DNA of 64,000 bases, from positions 496,001 to 560,000 of the forward strand of contig NZ_CP010311.1 of NCBI RefSeq assembly GCF_000827125.1. The letters are read 5' to 3'. Under the pieces are notes generated by a model, which was not told where the DNA came from, did no database searches, and saw nothing but the letters and a program-made list of their open reading frames with translations. Below are positions 18,346 through 27,382 of this stretch, in pieces. The position numbers and the translations under genes were made by a program. The first letter of the stretch is position 1. The number at the start of each line of letters is the position of its first letter. This stretch comes from Geoalkalibacter subterraneus (GTDB lineage Bacteria > Desulfobacterota > Desulfuromonadia > Desulfuromonadales > Geoalkalibacteraceae).

Positions 18346-19530
18346 ATGAGCCTTCAGGACATTTCGCAGCGCAAGAACTGTTCCGACAAAAACACGGTTC
18401 GCATTCTTATCGTTGAGGATGAGCCGGATCTTGCCGAGATGCTGGAATATTCTCTGCGGCAGGCTGGTTTCGAGACATTGAGCTGCGCCGACGGCTTCAG
18501 TGCCTGCCGCTTGATTGAGCGAGAACGCCCGGACCTGGTGCTGCTGGATATCATGCTGCCGGAGCTGGACGGCTGGGAAGTCTGCCGCCTGCTGCGCAGC
18601 GTACCCGATGAAAGTACGGCCACCACGCCGGTGATCATGCTGACGGCTCTCGACGCGGTGGAGCAGCGGGTGCGCGGCCTTGAGCTGGGAGCCGATGCCT
18701 ACGTCACCAAACCTTATGCACTGCGGGAGGTGGTGGCGCATATCCGAAACCTGACGGCAAGGCGCCGTCGGGATGAGGCAAAGCGGAAAGAGGTTGGTGA
18801 GCTACGGGAGCGCGATCGCCTGCGTGGCGATATCCAGAGCCTTCTGTTTCACGAGCTGCGCAATCACCTGCTGGTGATTGGCGGATTTTCCAATCTGCTG
18901 ATCCGGGGAGACAGTTCTCCGTCAGGCAAGCCGGCTCACGATTATGTCCGGGCGATCCATCGCAGCTCCAATTACCTGAGCCTGATCGCGGACGAGTTCC
19001 ACCTGGTGCGCCATATTGAGAACGGTCGCCTGGCCCTGAAGGCCGAACCTCTGCTGCTCGATGAACTGGTGCGGGAGGTGGTGGCACTTTTTGCCCCCTT
19101 TGCAACAGACAAGGGGGTGAAGCTGGAGCTGCGGGGGTGGCAGCAGTCACCGCTTTTAATCGCAAACCGCGCAGCTCTCAAGGTGGTGTTGTGCAATCTG
19201 GTCGATAATGCCATCAAGTACGGCGGTGAAGGTGGAAGGGTCACAATTGTTTATCGTTCCGACCGGTTGCGGGGCCTGTCGGGATTCAGTGTCCTCGATC
19301 GCGGGCCCGGCATCAGCCCTGATCGTCAGAATGCGGTGTTTGAAAAATTTGTCCGCGGTGAAAAGGACGCCAGTGCGCGTGCCGGCGCGGGGCTTGGCCT
19401 GTATGTCGTGCGAACTCTCGTCGAATCACTCGGTGGTCGCGTCATATTGCACAGTCGATCGGGAGCGGGCAGTTGTTTTGAGGTGCTGTTTCCACAGGGC
19501 GATCACGAAAAGGGAAACCAGGGAGAGTGA
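18346..19530 (+). CDS. Hybrid response regulator-histidine kinase
   Basis: Protein of 394 residues with no membrane segment. Receiver domain at about 18-140 (LIVEDEPDLAEML, phosphosite in VLLDIMLPELDGW, lysine in VTKPYALREV). A HisKA-like segment follows at about 165-230 with H-box FHELRNHL. The ATPase domain has the N box NLVDNAIKYGG, G1 DRGPGIS and G2 GAGLGLYVVRTL. The receiver precedes the kinase, an order seen in cytosolic phosphorelay proteins that take phosphate from elsewhere. The stop overlaps the start of the truncated glycosyltransferase gene, suggesting a former operon. Confidence 0.9.
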   Translation: MSLQDISQRKNCSDKNTVRILIVEDEPDLAEMLEYSLRQAGFETLSCADGFSACRLIERERPDLVLLDIMLPELDGWEVCRLLRSVPDESTATTPVIMLTALDAVEQRVRGLELGADAYVTKPYALREVVAHIRNLTARRRRDEAKRKEVGELRERDRLRGDIQSLLFHELRNHLLVIGGFSNLLIRGDSSPSGKPAHDYVRAIHRSSNYLSLIADEFHLVRHIENGRLALKAEPLLLDELVREVVALFAPFATDKGVKLELRGWQQSPLLIANRAALKVVLCNLVDNAIKYGGEGGRVTIVYRSDRLRGLSGFSVLDRGPGISPDRQNAVFEKFVRGEKDASARAGAGLGLYVVRTLVESLGGRVILHSRSGAGSCFEVLFPQGDHEKGNQGE

Positions 19531-19961
19531 ATGTTGGTATGAAATCCTTGCGTCTGACCCTCGTCTCAGAAACCTTCATCCCTCAGGTCAACGGAGTTTC
19601 ACGCACTCTGGACCGTCTGGTGCGGCATCTGGCATCACGGGGGGATCGGGTGCAGCTTATAATCCCGCGCTATGATGCTGTGGGTTCTGTACCGCCGTCG
19701 GTCGAGAAAAGCGAATGGAGTGCCTTTAAGCTGCCGTTTTACAAAGAGGTGCTACTGCCTGTTGCGCGCACTGCCAATGTGCGCAGAACGATAGAAGGGT
19801 TCTGCCCGGATATTGTTCATATCGCCACCGAAGGCCCCCTCGGTTTTGCCGCGCTGCGTGCGGCGCGGGCCATTGGAGTGCCCACGGTCGGCTCTTACCA
19901 TACAGGATTTGAGATTGTGGGAAAGGTGCATCTTCATTCTGTTCCTCCTGCGTTAAGTTGA
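19527..19961 (+). pseudogene. Truncated family-4 glycosyltransferase gene
   Basis: The 144-residue frame opens with a normal GT4 N-terminus (LRLTLVSETFIPQVNGVSRT, then RTIEGFCPDIVHIATEGPLG and GVPTVGSYHTGF). It stops soon after the SYHT position, where complete enzymes continue for another 200-250 residues with the nucleotide-sugar-binding half. The last 15 residues (VGKVHLHSVPPALS) do not look like the family. The catalytic C-terminal domain is absent and I find no remnant of it downstream. It starts at GTG 19527 (overlapping the kinase stop) or ATG 19539. It is probably non-functional. Confidence 0.75.
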
Positions 19962-20057
19962 TAATGGCCCGGTCTAATCACCGGGAAGGCGCTGGCTATT
20001 CAATAGGTGAAATGTTTTCGTTCAGTGAAATAAGTGTTTTATTTCTGTTTGATATGG

Positions 20058-20297
20058 TTATTTCTGATGGGCGGGCCAGGGGTCGCGCCCGAACAGCGGC
20101 TGGCTGTGGCGCAGAATTTTGGAGAGAAAAAGGGGGCAGTCTTCGTGGTCTTCGGAAAAGCAGCGATGGGCGATGCGGGTCGGCTCCAGCCGTGTGCTGG
20201 AGAAAGAAGCGTCACAGGCGCTCTTATCGACGCAGTAAAAAGGACAGTTGCTGTGAAGAGCCGGTCGTGACGGCAACGATCTGTGGATGGCGGACAT
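20058..20297 (-). CDS. Small Cys-rich protein, unknown function
   Basis: 79 residues with five cysteines at 18, 22, 28, 46 and 54 (NCPFYCVDKSAC and RCFSEDHEDCPLFL). The pattern suggests a metal or redox site. I recognise similar short C-rich proteins from Desulfuromonadia only by their overall look, so no function is offered. The start was placed at ATG 20297, with a GGAGG eight bases upstream; a longer in-frame start at 20354 lacks such a site. That GGAGG is buried in a perfect 9-bp hairpin (20307-20336), which suggests translational control. It follows sixA on the same strand. Confidence 0.6.
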   Translation of the reverse strand: MSAIHRSLPSRPALHSNCPFYCVDKSACDASFSSTRLEPTRIAHRCFSEDHEDCPLFLSKILRHSQPLFGRDPWPAHQK

Positions 20298-20306
20298 GAT
20301 GGGAAC

Positions 20307-20336
20307 CTCCGAAAATTCGATGTTGATTTTTCGGAG
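20307..20336 (-). promoter_or_regulatory. Hairpin sequestering the Shine-Dalgarno site of the Cys-rich gene
   Basis: On the minus strand CTCCGAAAA (20336-20328) pairs perfectly with TTTTCGGAG (20315-20307) around a 12-base loop. The GGAGG at 20310-20306 is the Shine-Dalgarno site for the ATG at 20297, so four of its five bases sit in the stem. It could act as an RNA thermometer or as a switch opened by a protein or an upstream strand. Confidence 0.55.
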
Positions 20337-20344
20337 TGGAGTGT

Positions 20345-20366
20345 GCTGCCGCAATGTTACGGCAGC
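20345..20366. terminator. Hairpin downstream of sixA (possible weak terminator)
   Basis: GCTGCCG (20345-20351) pairs with CGGCAGC (20360-20366) around an 8-base loop. No T-run follows on the minus strand, so termination would be weak or factor-dependent. It separates sixA from the Cys-rich gene. Confidence 0.35.
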
Positions 20367-20460
20367 ATTATCTCCAGATGATGATTGTGTGAAAGTGGTT
20401 CGCCGGAGGGGGAGAAAGCTTTCCTCAGCAGAAGGGGAGAGGGTCTATGGTTGATCCGGG

Positions 20461-20967
20461 TTAAAGGTCTTTGAGCCGCTGGGGGTCGGTGTGAAACACG
20501 CCCCGGGAGTGAAGCCAGAGAAAATCTGCCTTTTCGTTCGGTGCGTCGCGGTTCCATTCGAGCGCGAGCACGGCACCTTTTCTAAGGATGACGGCACCGG
20601 GCGTCTGCAAAAGCTGGTTGCCAAGTTCGCTTAGATCAGGCTCGTGGCCGACGCAGGCCATGGATTTCACCCCGGGGTGCCGTGACAGCAGCCGATTCAG
20701 GCCGTCCAGGTCAAAGCCCGGCGCCAGGGTTTCATCCACCGGCAGCTGGCCGCGGAAAGAAAGACCTTCGGCGAGAATTTCCGCGGTCTGTACCGCACGT
20801 ACCAGCGGGCTGGTGACGATGATCTCGGTCTCCATCCCCTTTTTACGCAGTTTCTGAGCGGCTTCCCGGAAACGTTCGCGGCCGTCGGGAGTCAAAAAAC
20901 GATTGTTTTCCGGGATGTCGAAGGCGCGTTCGACCGCTTTGGCATGGCGGACCAGAAAAAGCAGCAT
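20461..20967 (-). CDS. sixA: Phosphohistidine phosphatase SixA
   Basis: Histidine phosphatase (phosphoglycerate-mutase-like) of 168 residues. The catalytic RHA motif is LFLVRHAKAVE with R7 and H8, and the second histidine is in ACVGHEPDLSELG (about residue 107). SixA-type enzymes remove phosphate from His residues of phosphorelay or PTS proteins in the cytoplasm. It starts 38 bases after the outer-membrane barrel gene on the same strand and probably shares its transcript. The start has GGAG eight bases upstream (GGAGGAGACGCC). Confidence 0.9.
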   Translation of the reverse strand: MLLFLVRHAKAVERAFDIPENNRFLTPDGRERFREAAQKLRKKGMETEIIVTSPLVRAVQTAEILAEGLSFRGQLPVDETLAPGFDLDGLNRLLSRHPGVKSMACVGHEPDLSELGNQLLQTPGAVILRKGAVLALEWNRDAPNEKADFLWLHSRGVFHTDPQRLKDL

Positions 20968-21005
20968 GGCGTCTCCTCCAAATTCGGTATTGCGAATTCA
21001 GTTGC

Positions 21006-21680
21006 TTAAAAGCGGAAGCGGAAACCGACGTCGAGATTGTGGCTGCTGTATTCGATATCGTATTCACGCTCCTGTACGGTATCGGTTTCGGCATCCAGGG
21101 TTTTTGCGCGCAGTGTCGCGTCGAGCATGCCGAAGTAGCGATAACCGACTGAAATCGTAAAATGGTCGCCAATGGGCAGGCCGATGCCGGCGCCCGCCTG
21201 GTAGGCGAAGCGGGTGTCGTCGTCATCGCTGAAGCCGGCATCGTCCAGGGTCAGGCGTGCGGCTCCCACACCGATACCCATGTACGGGCGAAACGGGCTT
21301 CTGGTCCTGAAATCAACCCAGCTGTTGATCATCAGGCTGTCAACAGTTGCCTCCCCGCCGACCGGTCGGAAGGCGCCATTCTCTTCCACTTCGTCGGCGT
21401 CGGTGCTGCGCCGGGTATATTCAATTTCCAGCCGTCCGGAGGTGGTGCCGCTCTTGCTGAAATAAGTCCCGGCGTCATAGCCGAGTACGACGCCGTAGCT
21501 CATGCCGGGGTCGTATTCGATGTCGAAGGATGATCCGACCGGTGCCGAAACCGAGGAATCCTCGAGAAAAACTGCGCCTGTATTGGCGCCGAAATAAACA
21601 CCCTGCTCAGCAGCGGTGGCGGAAGTAACAAGCGTAATGCAGGTCGCCAAGCCGAAAAAGATCATCCAACGCATTTTCAC
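21006..21680 (-). CDS. Outer-membrane beta-barrel protein (OmpW/opacity-like)
   Basis: 224 residues with a signal peptide (MKMRWMIFFGLATCITLVTS, cleavage probably after SATAA). The rest alternates in beta-strand pattern (YFGANTGAVFLEDSSV, PYMGIGVGAARLTL, FTISVGYRYFGML) and ends with phenylalanine (LDVGFRFRF), the usual outer-membrane assembly signal. The closest match by eye is the OmpA-like/opacity porin superfamily of 8-stranded barrels. The GTG at 21680 was chosen because AGGAG lies eight bases upstream; ATG 21674 is the alternative. A good sigma-70 promoter and a 5'-terminal hairpin precede it. Confidence 0.88.
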   Translation of the reverse strand: MKMRWMIFFGLATCITLVTSATAAEQGVYFGANTGAVFLEDSSVSAPVGSSFDIEYDPGMSYGVVLGYDAGTYFSKSGTTSGRLEIEYTRRSTDADEVEENGAFRPVGGEATVDSLMINSWVDFRTRSPFRPYMGIGVGAARLTLDDAGFSDDDDTRFAYQAGAGIGLPIGDHFTISVGYRYFGMLDATLRAKTLDAETDTVQEREYDIEYSSHNLDVGFRFRF

Positions 21681-21709
21681 AGTAATATCTCCTGATTTAG
21701 ATGATTCCT

Positions 21710-21730
21710 CCTCCCCCCAGCGGGGGGAGG
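21710..21730 (-). promoter_or_regulatory. GC-rich hairpin at the 5' end of the barrel mRNA
   Basis: CCTCCCCCC and GGGGGGAGG form a 9-bp stem with a 3-base loop. It begins a few bases after the predicted transcription start (about 21737), so it would cap the 5' end of the transcript. No U-run follows. This position suggests mRNA stabilisation rather than termination. Confidence 0.5.
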
Positions 21731-21743
21731 GGATATCTCGTTA

Positions 21744-21772
21744 AAAGTAGAATCTGCCCAAAATCCTGTCAA
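21744..21772 (-). promoter_or_regulatory. Sigma-70 promoter for the outer-membrane barrel gene
   Basis: On the minus strand TTGACA (21772-21767), a 17-base spacer and TACTTT (21749-21744). The -35 box is a perfect match and the spacing is ideal. Transcription should start near 21737, giving a leader of about 57 bases. The -35 box lies 11 bases past the stop codon of the EF-G gene. Confidence 0.7.
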
Positions 21773-21783
21773 TGCCAATATGC

Positions 21784-23847
21784 TTATGCTGTGAAGCCGA
21801 AACGTTTCAGGGTCTCCGGCGGTGCCTGGTCGAAATGGGAAAATTCCATGGTGTAGGTGCCGCGTCCCTTGGTTGCGCCGCGCAGTTCCGTCATGTAGCC
21901 GAACATTTCCTCCAGGGCGACCCTGGCGCGAATGACATCGATTTCGCCGCGGGAGGTCATCCCTTCGACCTGGCCGCGCTTCTGCTGCAGGCCGCCCATG
22001 ACCCGGCCGGTGCTTTCGGAGGGAATGGTCAGTTCCAGCGCCATGACCGGCTCCAGCAGGGTCGGCTGCGCCTCGCGGGCGGCCAGGGAGAAGCCGCGCT
22101 GGGCCGCCGCACGCAGGCCGATTTCGGTGGTGACGCCCTGCTTTATCTGAACTTCGGTCACGCGGATGCAGAGATCTGTGAGGGGATAGCCGGCCCGCAC
22201 TCCCCCCTGGGCCGCCTGCCGCAGGCTTTCTTCCAGCAGAATGCGCCATTCTTCTGGAAGTTCAAGTGTTGAGGCCATTTCGATTTTCAGTCCGGAATTG
22301 CGTGCCAGAGGTTCGAGATGCAGGGTCAGTTCACCGTGATGCAGGCGTCCGTCGATCTCGCGTTCAAATACTTCATGATGTTCGCGCGGACGGGTCAGGG
22401 CTTCGCGGTAAACCACCTGGGGGCGGCCGGTCTGGACCTGGGTGTGAAAATCACGGGCCAGCCGCTCTACGACGACCTCGAGGTGAAGTTCGCCCATACC
22501 GGTGAGGATGGTCTGCCCCGTTTCGGCGTCTTCCCGGACCCGCAGGGTGGGGTCTTCCCACTGCAGCTTTTCGAGAGCTCCCGGCAGCTTCTCGCGGTCT
22601 TCGAGCGCGCGCGGCTCGACGGCGATGGAGACCATCGGTTCGGGGCAGCTCAGCCCGGCGATGCGCAGAGGACGATCCGGGCGGCACAGGGCGTCGCCGG
22701 TGAGGACATCTTTAAGGCCGGTGGCTGCCACAATGTCGCCGGCGCGGGACTGCTCGATGCGTTCACGCTTGTGGGCGTGCATCAGAAACAGCCGCGCCAC
22801 GCGGTCTTCGCCTTCGCGGGTGCTGTTGTAAAGGGTTTCGCCGGCGGTTAAGCGACCGGAGTACATGCGCAGGTAGGTCAGTTTGCGTCCTTCGTCGGAG
22901 AGTACCTTGAAAGCCAGGGCGCACAAGGGTCCCTCGGGATCGCAGGGCAGTTCGATGAGGGTGCCGTCCCGGGGATCGCGCGCTTCAATGGGTGGAGCTT
23001 CTTTGGGTGAGGGGAGAAAGTCGATCACGCCGTCCAGCAGCGGCTGAACCCCCTTGTTGCGCAGGGCCGAGCCGAGAAAAACCGGAAAAATGCCGCAGGC
23101 GATGGTGCCGCGGCGCAAAGCGACCCGCAGGCGATCGGCTGTCACGGGATTTCCTTCAAGAAAATCGGTCATGATGTCATCGTCGAAATCGGCGGCGGCT
23201 TCCACCACCCGTTCGCGTGCGGCGCGGACCCGCTCCTGCTCCTCCTCCGGCAGAGGGTGGCGCTCCACCGTGCCTCCCAGATCATCCTCGCTGAACAGGA
23301 TGATTTCCTCCTCCAGCAGATCGATCAGGCCGCTGAATTCGTGCTCAACCCCGAGCGGCAGCTGCAGCAGCACGGGGCGCGCCGACAGGCGGGCGCGGAT
23401 CTGCTGGAGGGTGTTCTCGATATCGGCTCCAATGCGGTCGAGCTTGTTGATCAGGCAGATGCGCGGCACCCGGTAGTGGCCGGCCTGACGCCAGACCGAC
23501 TCACTCTGCGGTTGGACGCCTTCGACCGCGCTGAATATGGCAACCGCCCCATCGAGTACGCGCAGGGAGCGCTCCACCTCGATGGTGAAATCGATGTGTC
23601 CCGGCGTATCGATGAGATTGATCCAGTGGTCGCGCCAGCGGCAGGCGGTGCTGGTGGCGGTGATTGTAATGCCGCGTTCCTGCTCCTGGGCCATCCAGTC
23701 CATGACGGTGTTGCCGTCGTGGACTTCACCGATGCGGTGGGTCTCGCCGGTATAGAACAGGATGCGCTCGGAGACGGTGGTCTTGCCGGCGTCGATGTGG
23801 GAGATGATCCCGATATTGCGAATGGATTTGAGCGCTGGTGGTTTCAT
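21784..23847 (-). CDS. Elongation factor G paralogue
   Basis: Translational GTPase of 687 residues with the full EF-G domain set. G1 is SHIDAGKTT (16-24), followed by the switch region [14 protein letters not shown]3 [17 protein letters not shown] and G4 NKLDRIGAD. Domains III-V are present ([14 protein letters not shown] and [15 protein letters not shown]). It is not linked to rpsL-rpsG-tuf, so it is a second EF-G; such copies often act in ribosome recycling or translocation under other conditions. The gene stands alone, with a weak Shine-Dalgarno site. Gene symbols for this paralogue vary, so none is given. Confidence 0.93.
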   Translation of the reverse strand: MKPPALKSIRNIGIISHIDAGKTTVSERILFYTGETHRIGEVHDGNTVMDWMAQEQERGITITATSTACRWRDHWINLIDTPGHIDFTIEVERSLRVLDGAVAIFSAVEGVQPQSESVWRQAGHYRVPRICLINKLDRIGADIENTLQQIRARLSARPVLLQLPLGVEHEFSGLIDLLEEEIILFSEDDLGGTVERHPLPEEEQERVRAARERVVEAAADFDDDIMTDFLEGNPVTADRLRVALRRGTIACGIFPVFLGSALRNKGVQPLLDGVIDFLPSPKEAPPIEARDPRDGTLIELPCDPEGPLCALAFKVLSDEGRKLTYLRMYSGRLTAGETLYNSTREGEDRVARLFLMHAHKRERIEQSRAGDIVAATGLKDVLTGDALCRPDRPLRIAGLSCPEPMVSIAVEPRALEDREKLPGALEKLQWEDPTLRVREDAETGQTILTGMGELHLEVVVERLARDFHTQVQTGRPQVVYREALTRPREHHEVFEREIDGRLHHGELTLHLEPLARNSGLKIEMASTLELPEEWRILLEESLRQAAQGGVRAGYPLTDLCIRVTEVQIKQGVTTEIGLRAAAQRGFSLAAREAQPTLLEPVMALELTIPSESTGRVMGGLQQKRGQVEGMTSRGEIDVIRARVALEEMFGYMTELRGATKGRGTYTMEFSHFDQAPPETLKRFGFTA

Positions 23848-23976
23848 GGGGCCGCCCGAGTGAAAAGAGAAATGATTTCATCGTATTGGAGATCAGTATA
23901 TCGCACCTCGATCATCCAGCAAGATCCTTCTTTCATCACCCGTCATGAGCCTGGTGCGGGCTTCCGTTTCGCAGAT

Positions 23977-24756
23977 TTATTCCTCGCCAAACTCCAGCCG
24001 CATCCCGTCATAGGCCAGTTCTGCGTCAGGGGGAAGTTCCCGGGAGTGGCGCTCATGGTCGACGTCGTGATTCAAATGGGTGAGGATGATGCGTCGCACG
24101 CCCAGCTCACGCATGGCCTCGATGGCGGCCGGAATATTGAAGTGCGTGGTGTGGGGACGAAAGCGCAGGCCGTCGATGATGACCGTGTCCAGGTGCTGGA
24201 GCAGGCGTTTGGAACCATCGGGAATGGCATGACAGTCGGTCAGGTAGGCGAACGGGCCGATGCGATAGCCGAGGCAGAGGTTGTGACCGTGCAGCAGCGG
24301 CACCGGCTGGATCCTGAGGCCGAACAGGTTGAGGGGACCGTCGATGATGTGGGTTTCAAGATTGGGACGATAGCCCGATGCGACCGCATCGTCGAAGATA
24401 TAGCGGAAAGCGCGCCGGATGGAGTCGATGGTGACCGTGCTGCCGTGGATGGGAATGGCGCCGCCGTTTTTCATGCTGAAGGCGCGCAGGTCGTCGATGC
24501 CGTTGACGTGGTCGGCGTGCGAGTGGGTGTAAAGAACCGCTTCGATGTGGCCGATCCCCTCGCGCAGAGCCTGTTGGCGCAGGTCCGTGGCGGTGTCAAT
24601 GAGGATGTGGCGTCCGCGGTGCTGCAGCAGGATGCTGCAGCGGGTGCGGTGGTTGCGCGGCGAGTCCGAGGTGCAAACCGGGCATTCGCATCCCAGGGTG
24701 GGGACCCCGGTGCTGGTGCCCGACCCCAGCACTCTGACACTGAATCCGGCAGACAT
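23977..24756 (-). CDS. MBL-fold metallo-hydrolase, PhnP-like
   Basis: 259 residues. The metal motif is THSHADHVNGIDDL (histidines 78, 80 and 83 with D82), and further ligands lie in LLHGHNL, YLTDCHAIPD and LTHLNHDVDHE. The N-terminal cysteine cluster GCECPVC (C23, C25, C28) is typical of the PhnP branch, which holds a structural zinc. PhnP itself is a cyclic phosphodiesterase in phosphonate degradation; without phn genes here, the actual substrate is unknown. It starts two bases after the end of the chemoreceptor gene on the same strand, so the two are probably co-transcribed. Confidence 0.88.
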   Translation of the reverse strand: MSAGFSVRVLGSGTSTGVPTLGCECPVCTSDSPRNHRTRCSILLQHRGRHILIDTATDLRQQALREGIGHIEAVLYTHSHADHVNGIDDLRAFSMKNGGAIPIHGSTVTIDSIRRAFRYIFDDAVASGYRPNLETHIIDGPLNLFGLRIQPVPLLHGHNLCLGYRIGPFAYLTDCHAIPDGSKRLLQHLDTVIIDGLRFRPHTTHFNIPAAIEAMRELGVRRIILTHLNHDVDHERHSRELPPDAELAYDGMRLEFGEE

Positions 24757-24758
24757 GG

Positions 24759-27152
24759 CTACTCGACCTTGAAGGCGCCGATTTCATCCTTGAGGGTCTG
24801 GGCATGGCGCAGCAGGGCTTCAATTACCCGGTCGAATTCCTGTGTGCGTGCGACATTGCTTTCGGCGATTTCACGCACGTTGGAGACGGCGGTGACCACC
24901 TGGTGGCTGCGGACGCTCTGCTCGTGGGTGGCGCCGTTGATGTTTTCAATCATCTCGCGGATCTTTTCCATGTTCTGGGAAATCTGGCGGCTGCCACTGG
25001 TCTGTTCACCGGTGCTGACCTTGACGCGCGCGGTAATTTCGCGCATCTCTTCTGACGCAGCGTTGAGATGGCGGATCCCCTGGCTATGCTGCTTGATGGC
25101 GGAGGCGATCTGCATCAGGGTGTCGGTGTTGCTGTTGACCGCGCGGGTGATCTGCTGGCTGCCGCGCGCCTGTTCCTGGGTGGCACGCACGATGCCGCGC
25201 ACCTCTTCCGAGGATTTGAGGGTGCTCACGCGGATGGTCTCAAGGGCTTCACCGGCAATGCAGGCTTTTTCAGCCTCCTGGCGCACCTTCTCGTTGCCTT
25301 GGGTCATGGTGTCCACCGCTTCGCGGGTGCCTTTCTGCAGGTGGTTGATGATCTCGGCAATATCGCGGGTCGAAACGGCGGTGCGCTCGGCCAACTCGCC
25401 GATTTCGTCGGCTACCACGGCGAAGCCGCGTCCGTGCTCACCAGCCTGCGCGGCGATTATGGCGGCGTTGAGAGCCAGCAAGCTGGTCTGGTCGGCGACC
25501 TCGTCGATGACCGTGAGGATTTTGCCGATGGCGCTGGACTGGCGGCCCAGTTCCTGAATGGTGGTGGTGGCCTGTTCCACAGTTTCACACAACGCCTGGA
25601 TGCCGGAGATGCTGTCTTCCACCGCTTTCTGACCCCGTTCGGTTTCGCGTACAGCCTCGTCGGACAGGCGGTTGGTGCGTTCAGCGCTCTGTTCGATCTC
25701 TTTGATGGCAGCGTCGAATTCGGTCACCGAGGCGGCGGTTTCTTGGGTGGAACTCGACAGGGCGGTGACGCTGTCGGCGATCTGCTGGCTGGAACTCGAC
25801 ATTTCACCGAGGGAGGTGATGATCTCTTCCACCTTGGCGAACATGATCTCCATCTGCTCGGCGATTTCTTCGGTCGTTGAACCGACCTGCAACGTGGCCG
25901 AGGAGCTTTCTTCGGCGGCCAGCAGAAGAGTGGCAACGTTTTCGGCGACGCCGCTGATGATGCCGTCGATATCCTGCAGGGCGCTGTGCGATTCCTGCAG
26001 TGAGCGGGACTGACGCTCAGCCCCCTCGCTGACGGCGTGGGATGACAGCCGGATCTGCTCGGTGGCCTGGGCCAGCTCGTTGCGCACCTCAAGGGTGTGG
26101 CGCACCGTTTCCCGCAGGCGGGCAAGGAAGCGGTTGAAGTTTTCCGCCAGCGCGCCCACTTCGTCGCTGGAGCGGACTTTAAGGGTATGGGTTAGATCCG
26201 CCTCTCCTTCAGCAATCTCTCGCAGGTTGCCGACCACTTCACCCAGGGGACGGACGATGCCGCGTGAGATGAAAACGCCGATCAGTACCGCCAGCACACC
26301 GACACCGGCCAGTGTAACCAGCACCAGCTGTTCCATCTCCTTTTGAGATGCCAGCATGCTGGAGCGATCAAGGGCAATGACCATGCATTGCCCGGGGGTG
26401 AGTACAATCCTCTGGGCGAGATAGGAAGACTTGCCGACCTCAAGTTCCCAGATTTCGCGGTCGGCCCTGGAGGTAACGTCGAGATCTTTTAAGGCGTCAA
26501 GCGAAGCCGTTGTTGCCCCGTCCTGGCAGTTGAACGAAATTTCTGCTCCGCTGAGGTTGCTGAGACGTGCAGCATAACTGTCGTCCAGAAAAATTACGCC
26601 GACCAGGTAGGCCAGAGGTTCCTTGTGGAAGGTGATCGGTGCCGCTGCAATAATTGCCGACATCCCTTCAAACGTCGTGATCCCGCTGACTTCCGCCGGT
26701 CTTTCACCTTCCGGGGCGATCAACTGATGAATCATGCATTCTTCCCCGATTCTTGACAGGGGGAGATCTGCGAACTTCGGCTGGTTTTCACGTCTCAGAA
26801 CTTTGCCTTCCAGGCTGACGATCTGAACAAGGTCAAGGTTGAAGATGCGAATGGCATCTTCCATGGCCGTGCCCAGGTTGAGGGGTTCGTCGGGATCAAT
26901 GGCATATTTTATGGAATTGATCAGGTCTTCGTCCCGTCGCAGAACGTGGATGTAGTTGCGGGTTTCTCGGCGCGTATCCTCCATGATTTCAAGGACCAGG
27001 CGGGAGTTTTCTTCCAGTCGGCCGCGCAGGTTGTCATCGATCAGGTCGCTGGTTCGCGACGATACAATCAACAGAGCAAAAGCGAGGGGGATAACGGCCA
27101 GGCCGACCAGGGCCAGCAGAATTTTTGCCCGAAGTCCGAGAAAGGTTTTCAT
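24759..27152 (-). CDS. Methyl-accepting chemotaxis protein
   Basis: Transmembrane chemoreceptor of about 797 residues. It has an N-terminal membrane helix (LRAKILLALVGLAVIPLAFA), a periplasmic sensor region of about 240 residues, a second membrane helix (LVTLAGVGVLAVLIGVFISR) followed by a HAMP domain (IVRPLGEVVGNLREIAEGEA). The long coiled-coil signalling domain has its tip at LLALNAAIIAAQAGEHGRGF, then VVADEIGELAERTAVS. The sensor looks like a Cache-type fold, ligand unknown. The ATG at 27152 is preferred over the GTG at 27161 because AGGA is better placed. Confidence 0.92.
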   Translation of the reverse strand: MKTFLGLRAKILLALVGLAVIPLAFALLIVSSRTSDLIDDNLRGRLEENSRLVLEIMEDTRRETRNYIHVLRRDEDLINSIKYAIDPDEPLNLGTAMEDAIRIFNLDLVQIVSLEGKVLRRENQPKFADLPLSRIGEECMIHQLIAPEGERPAEVSGITTFEGMSAIIAAAPITFHKEPLAYLVGVIFLDDSYAARLSNLSGAEISFNCQDGATTASLDALKDLDVTSRADREIWELEVGKSSYLAQRIVLTPGQCMVIALDRSSMLASQKEMEQLVLVTLAGVGVLAVLIGVFISRGIVRPLGEVVGNLREIAEGEADLTHTLKVRSSDEVGALAENFNRFLARLRETVRHTLEVRNELAQATEQIRLSSHAVSEGAERQSRSLQESHSALQDIDGIISGVAENVATLLLAAEESSSATLQVGSTTEEIAEQMEIMFAKVEEIITSLGEMSSSSQQIADSVTALSSSTQETAASVTEFDAAIKEIEQSAERTNRLSDEAVRETERGQKAVEDSISGIQALCETVEQATTTIQELGRQSSAIGKILTVIDEVADQTSLLALNAAIIAAQAGEHGRGFAVVADEIGELAERTAVSTRDIAEIINHLQKGTREAVDTMTQGNEKVRQEAEKACIAGEALETIRVSTLKSSEEVRGIVRATQEQARGSQQITRAVNSNTDTLMQIASAIKQHSQGIRHLNAASEEMREITARVKVSTGEQTSGSRQISQNMEKIREMIENINGATHEQSVRSHQVVTAVSNVREIAESNVARTQEFDRVIEALLRHAQTLKDEIGAFKVE

Positions 27153-27161
27153 GGTTGTCAC

Positions 27162-27382
27162 TATCCTGTGGCAAAAGGAAAATGAGATGCATCAATGAAC
27201 CTCTTAACGCTAACATTTTCTAATTTTGTAGGCAATCATTTTTATCTGTTCTTTCATCAATGTTGTTCGGGAATTTGGAGAGGCGGCAGAACACCCTTTA
27301 CTTACCCGGCAAATTTTGCCCAAAATGGTGTCTTGCTGGATGGAATTCGAGAGTGGGTCGGCTCAGCCCGGGAAGGATTGTG
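27162..27382. other. Intergenic region between divergent genes
   Basis: 221 bases between the chemoreceptor (leftward) and a small Cys-containing gene (rightward). I found no clear sigma-70 or sigma-28 promoter pair and no structured element. Confidence 0.35.

Noticed and set aside
23257-25557. 766-codon plus-strand frame opposite EF-G, PhnP-like and chemoreceptor genes
   Set aside because: The three minus-strand genes are certain from motifs; the opposite frame has no domain and no ribosome site.
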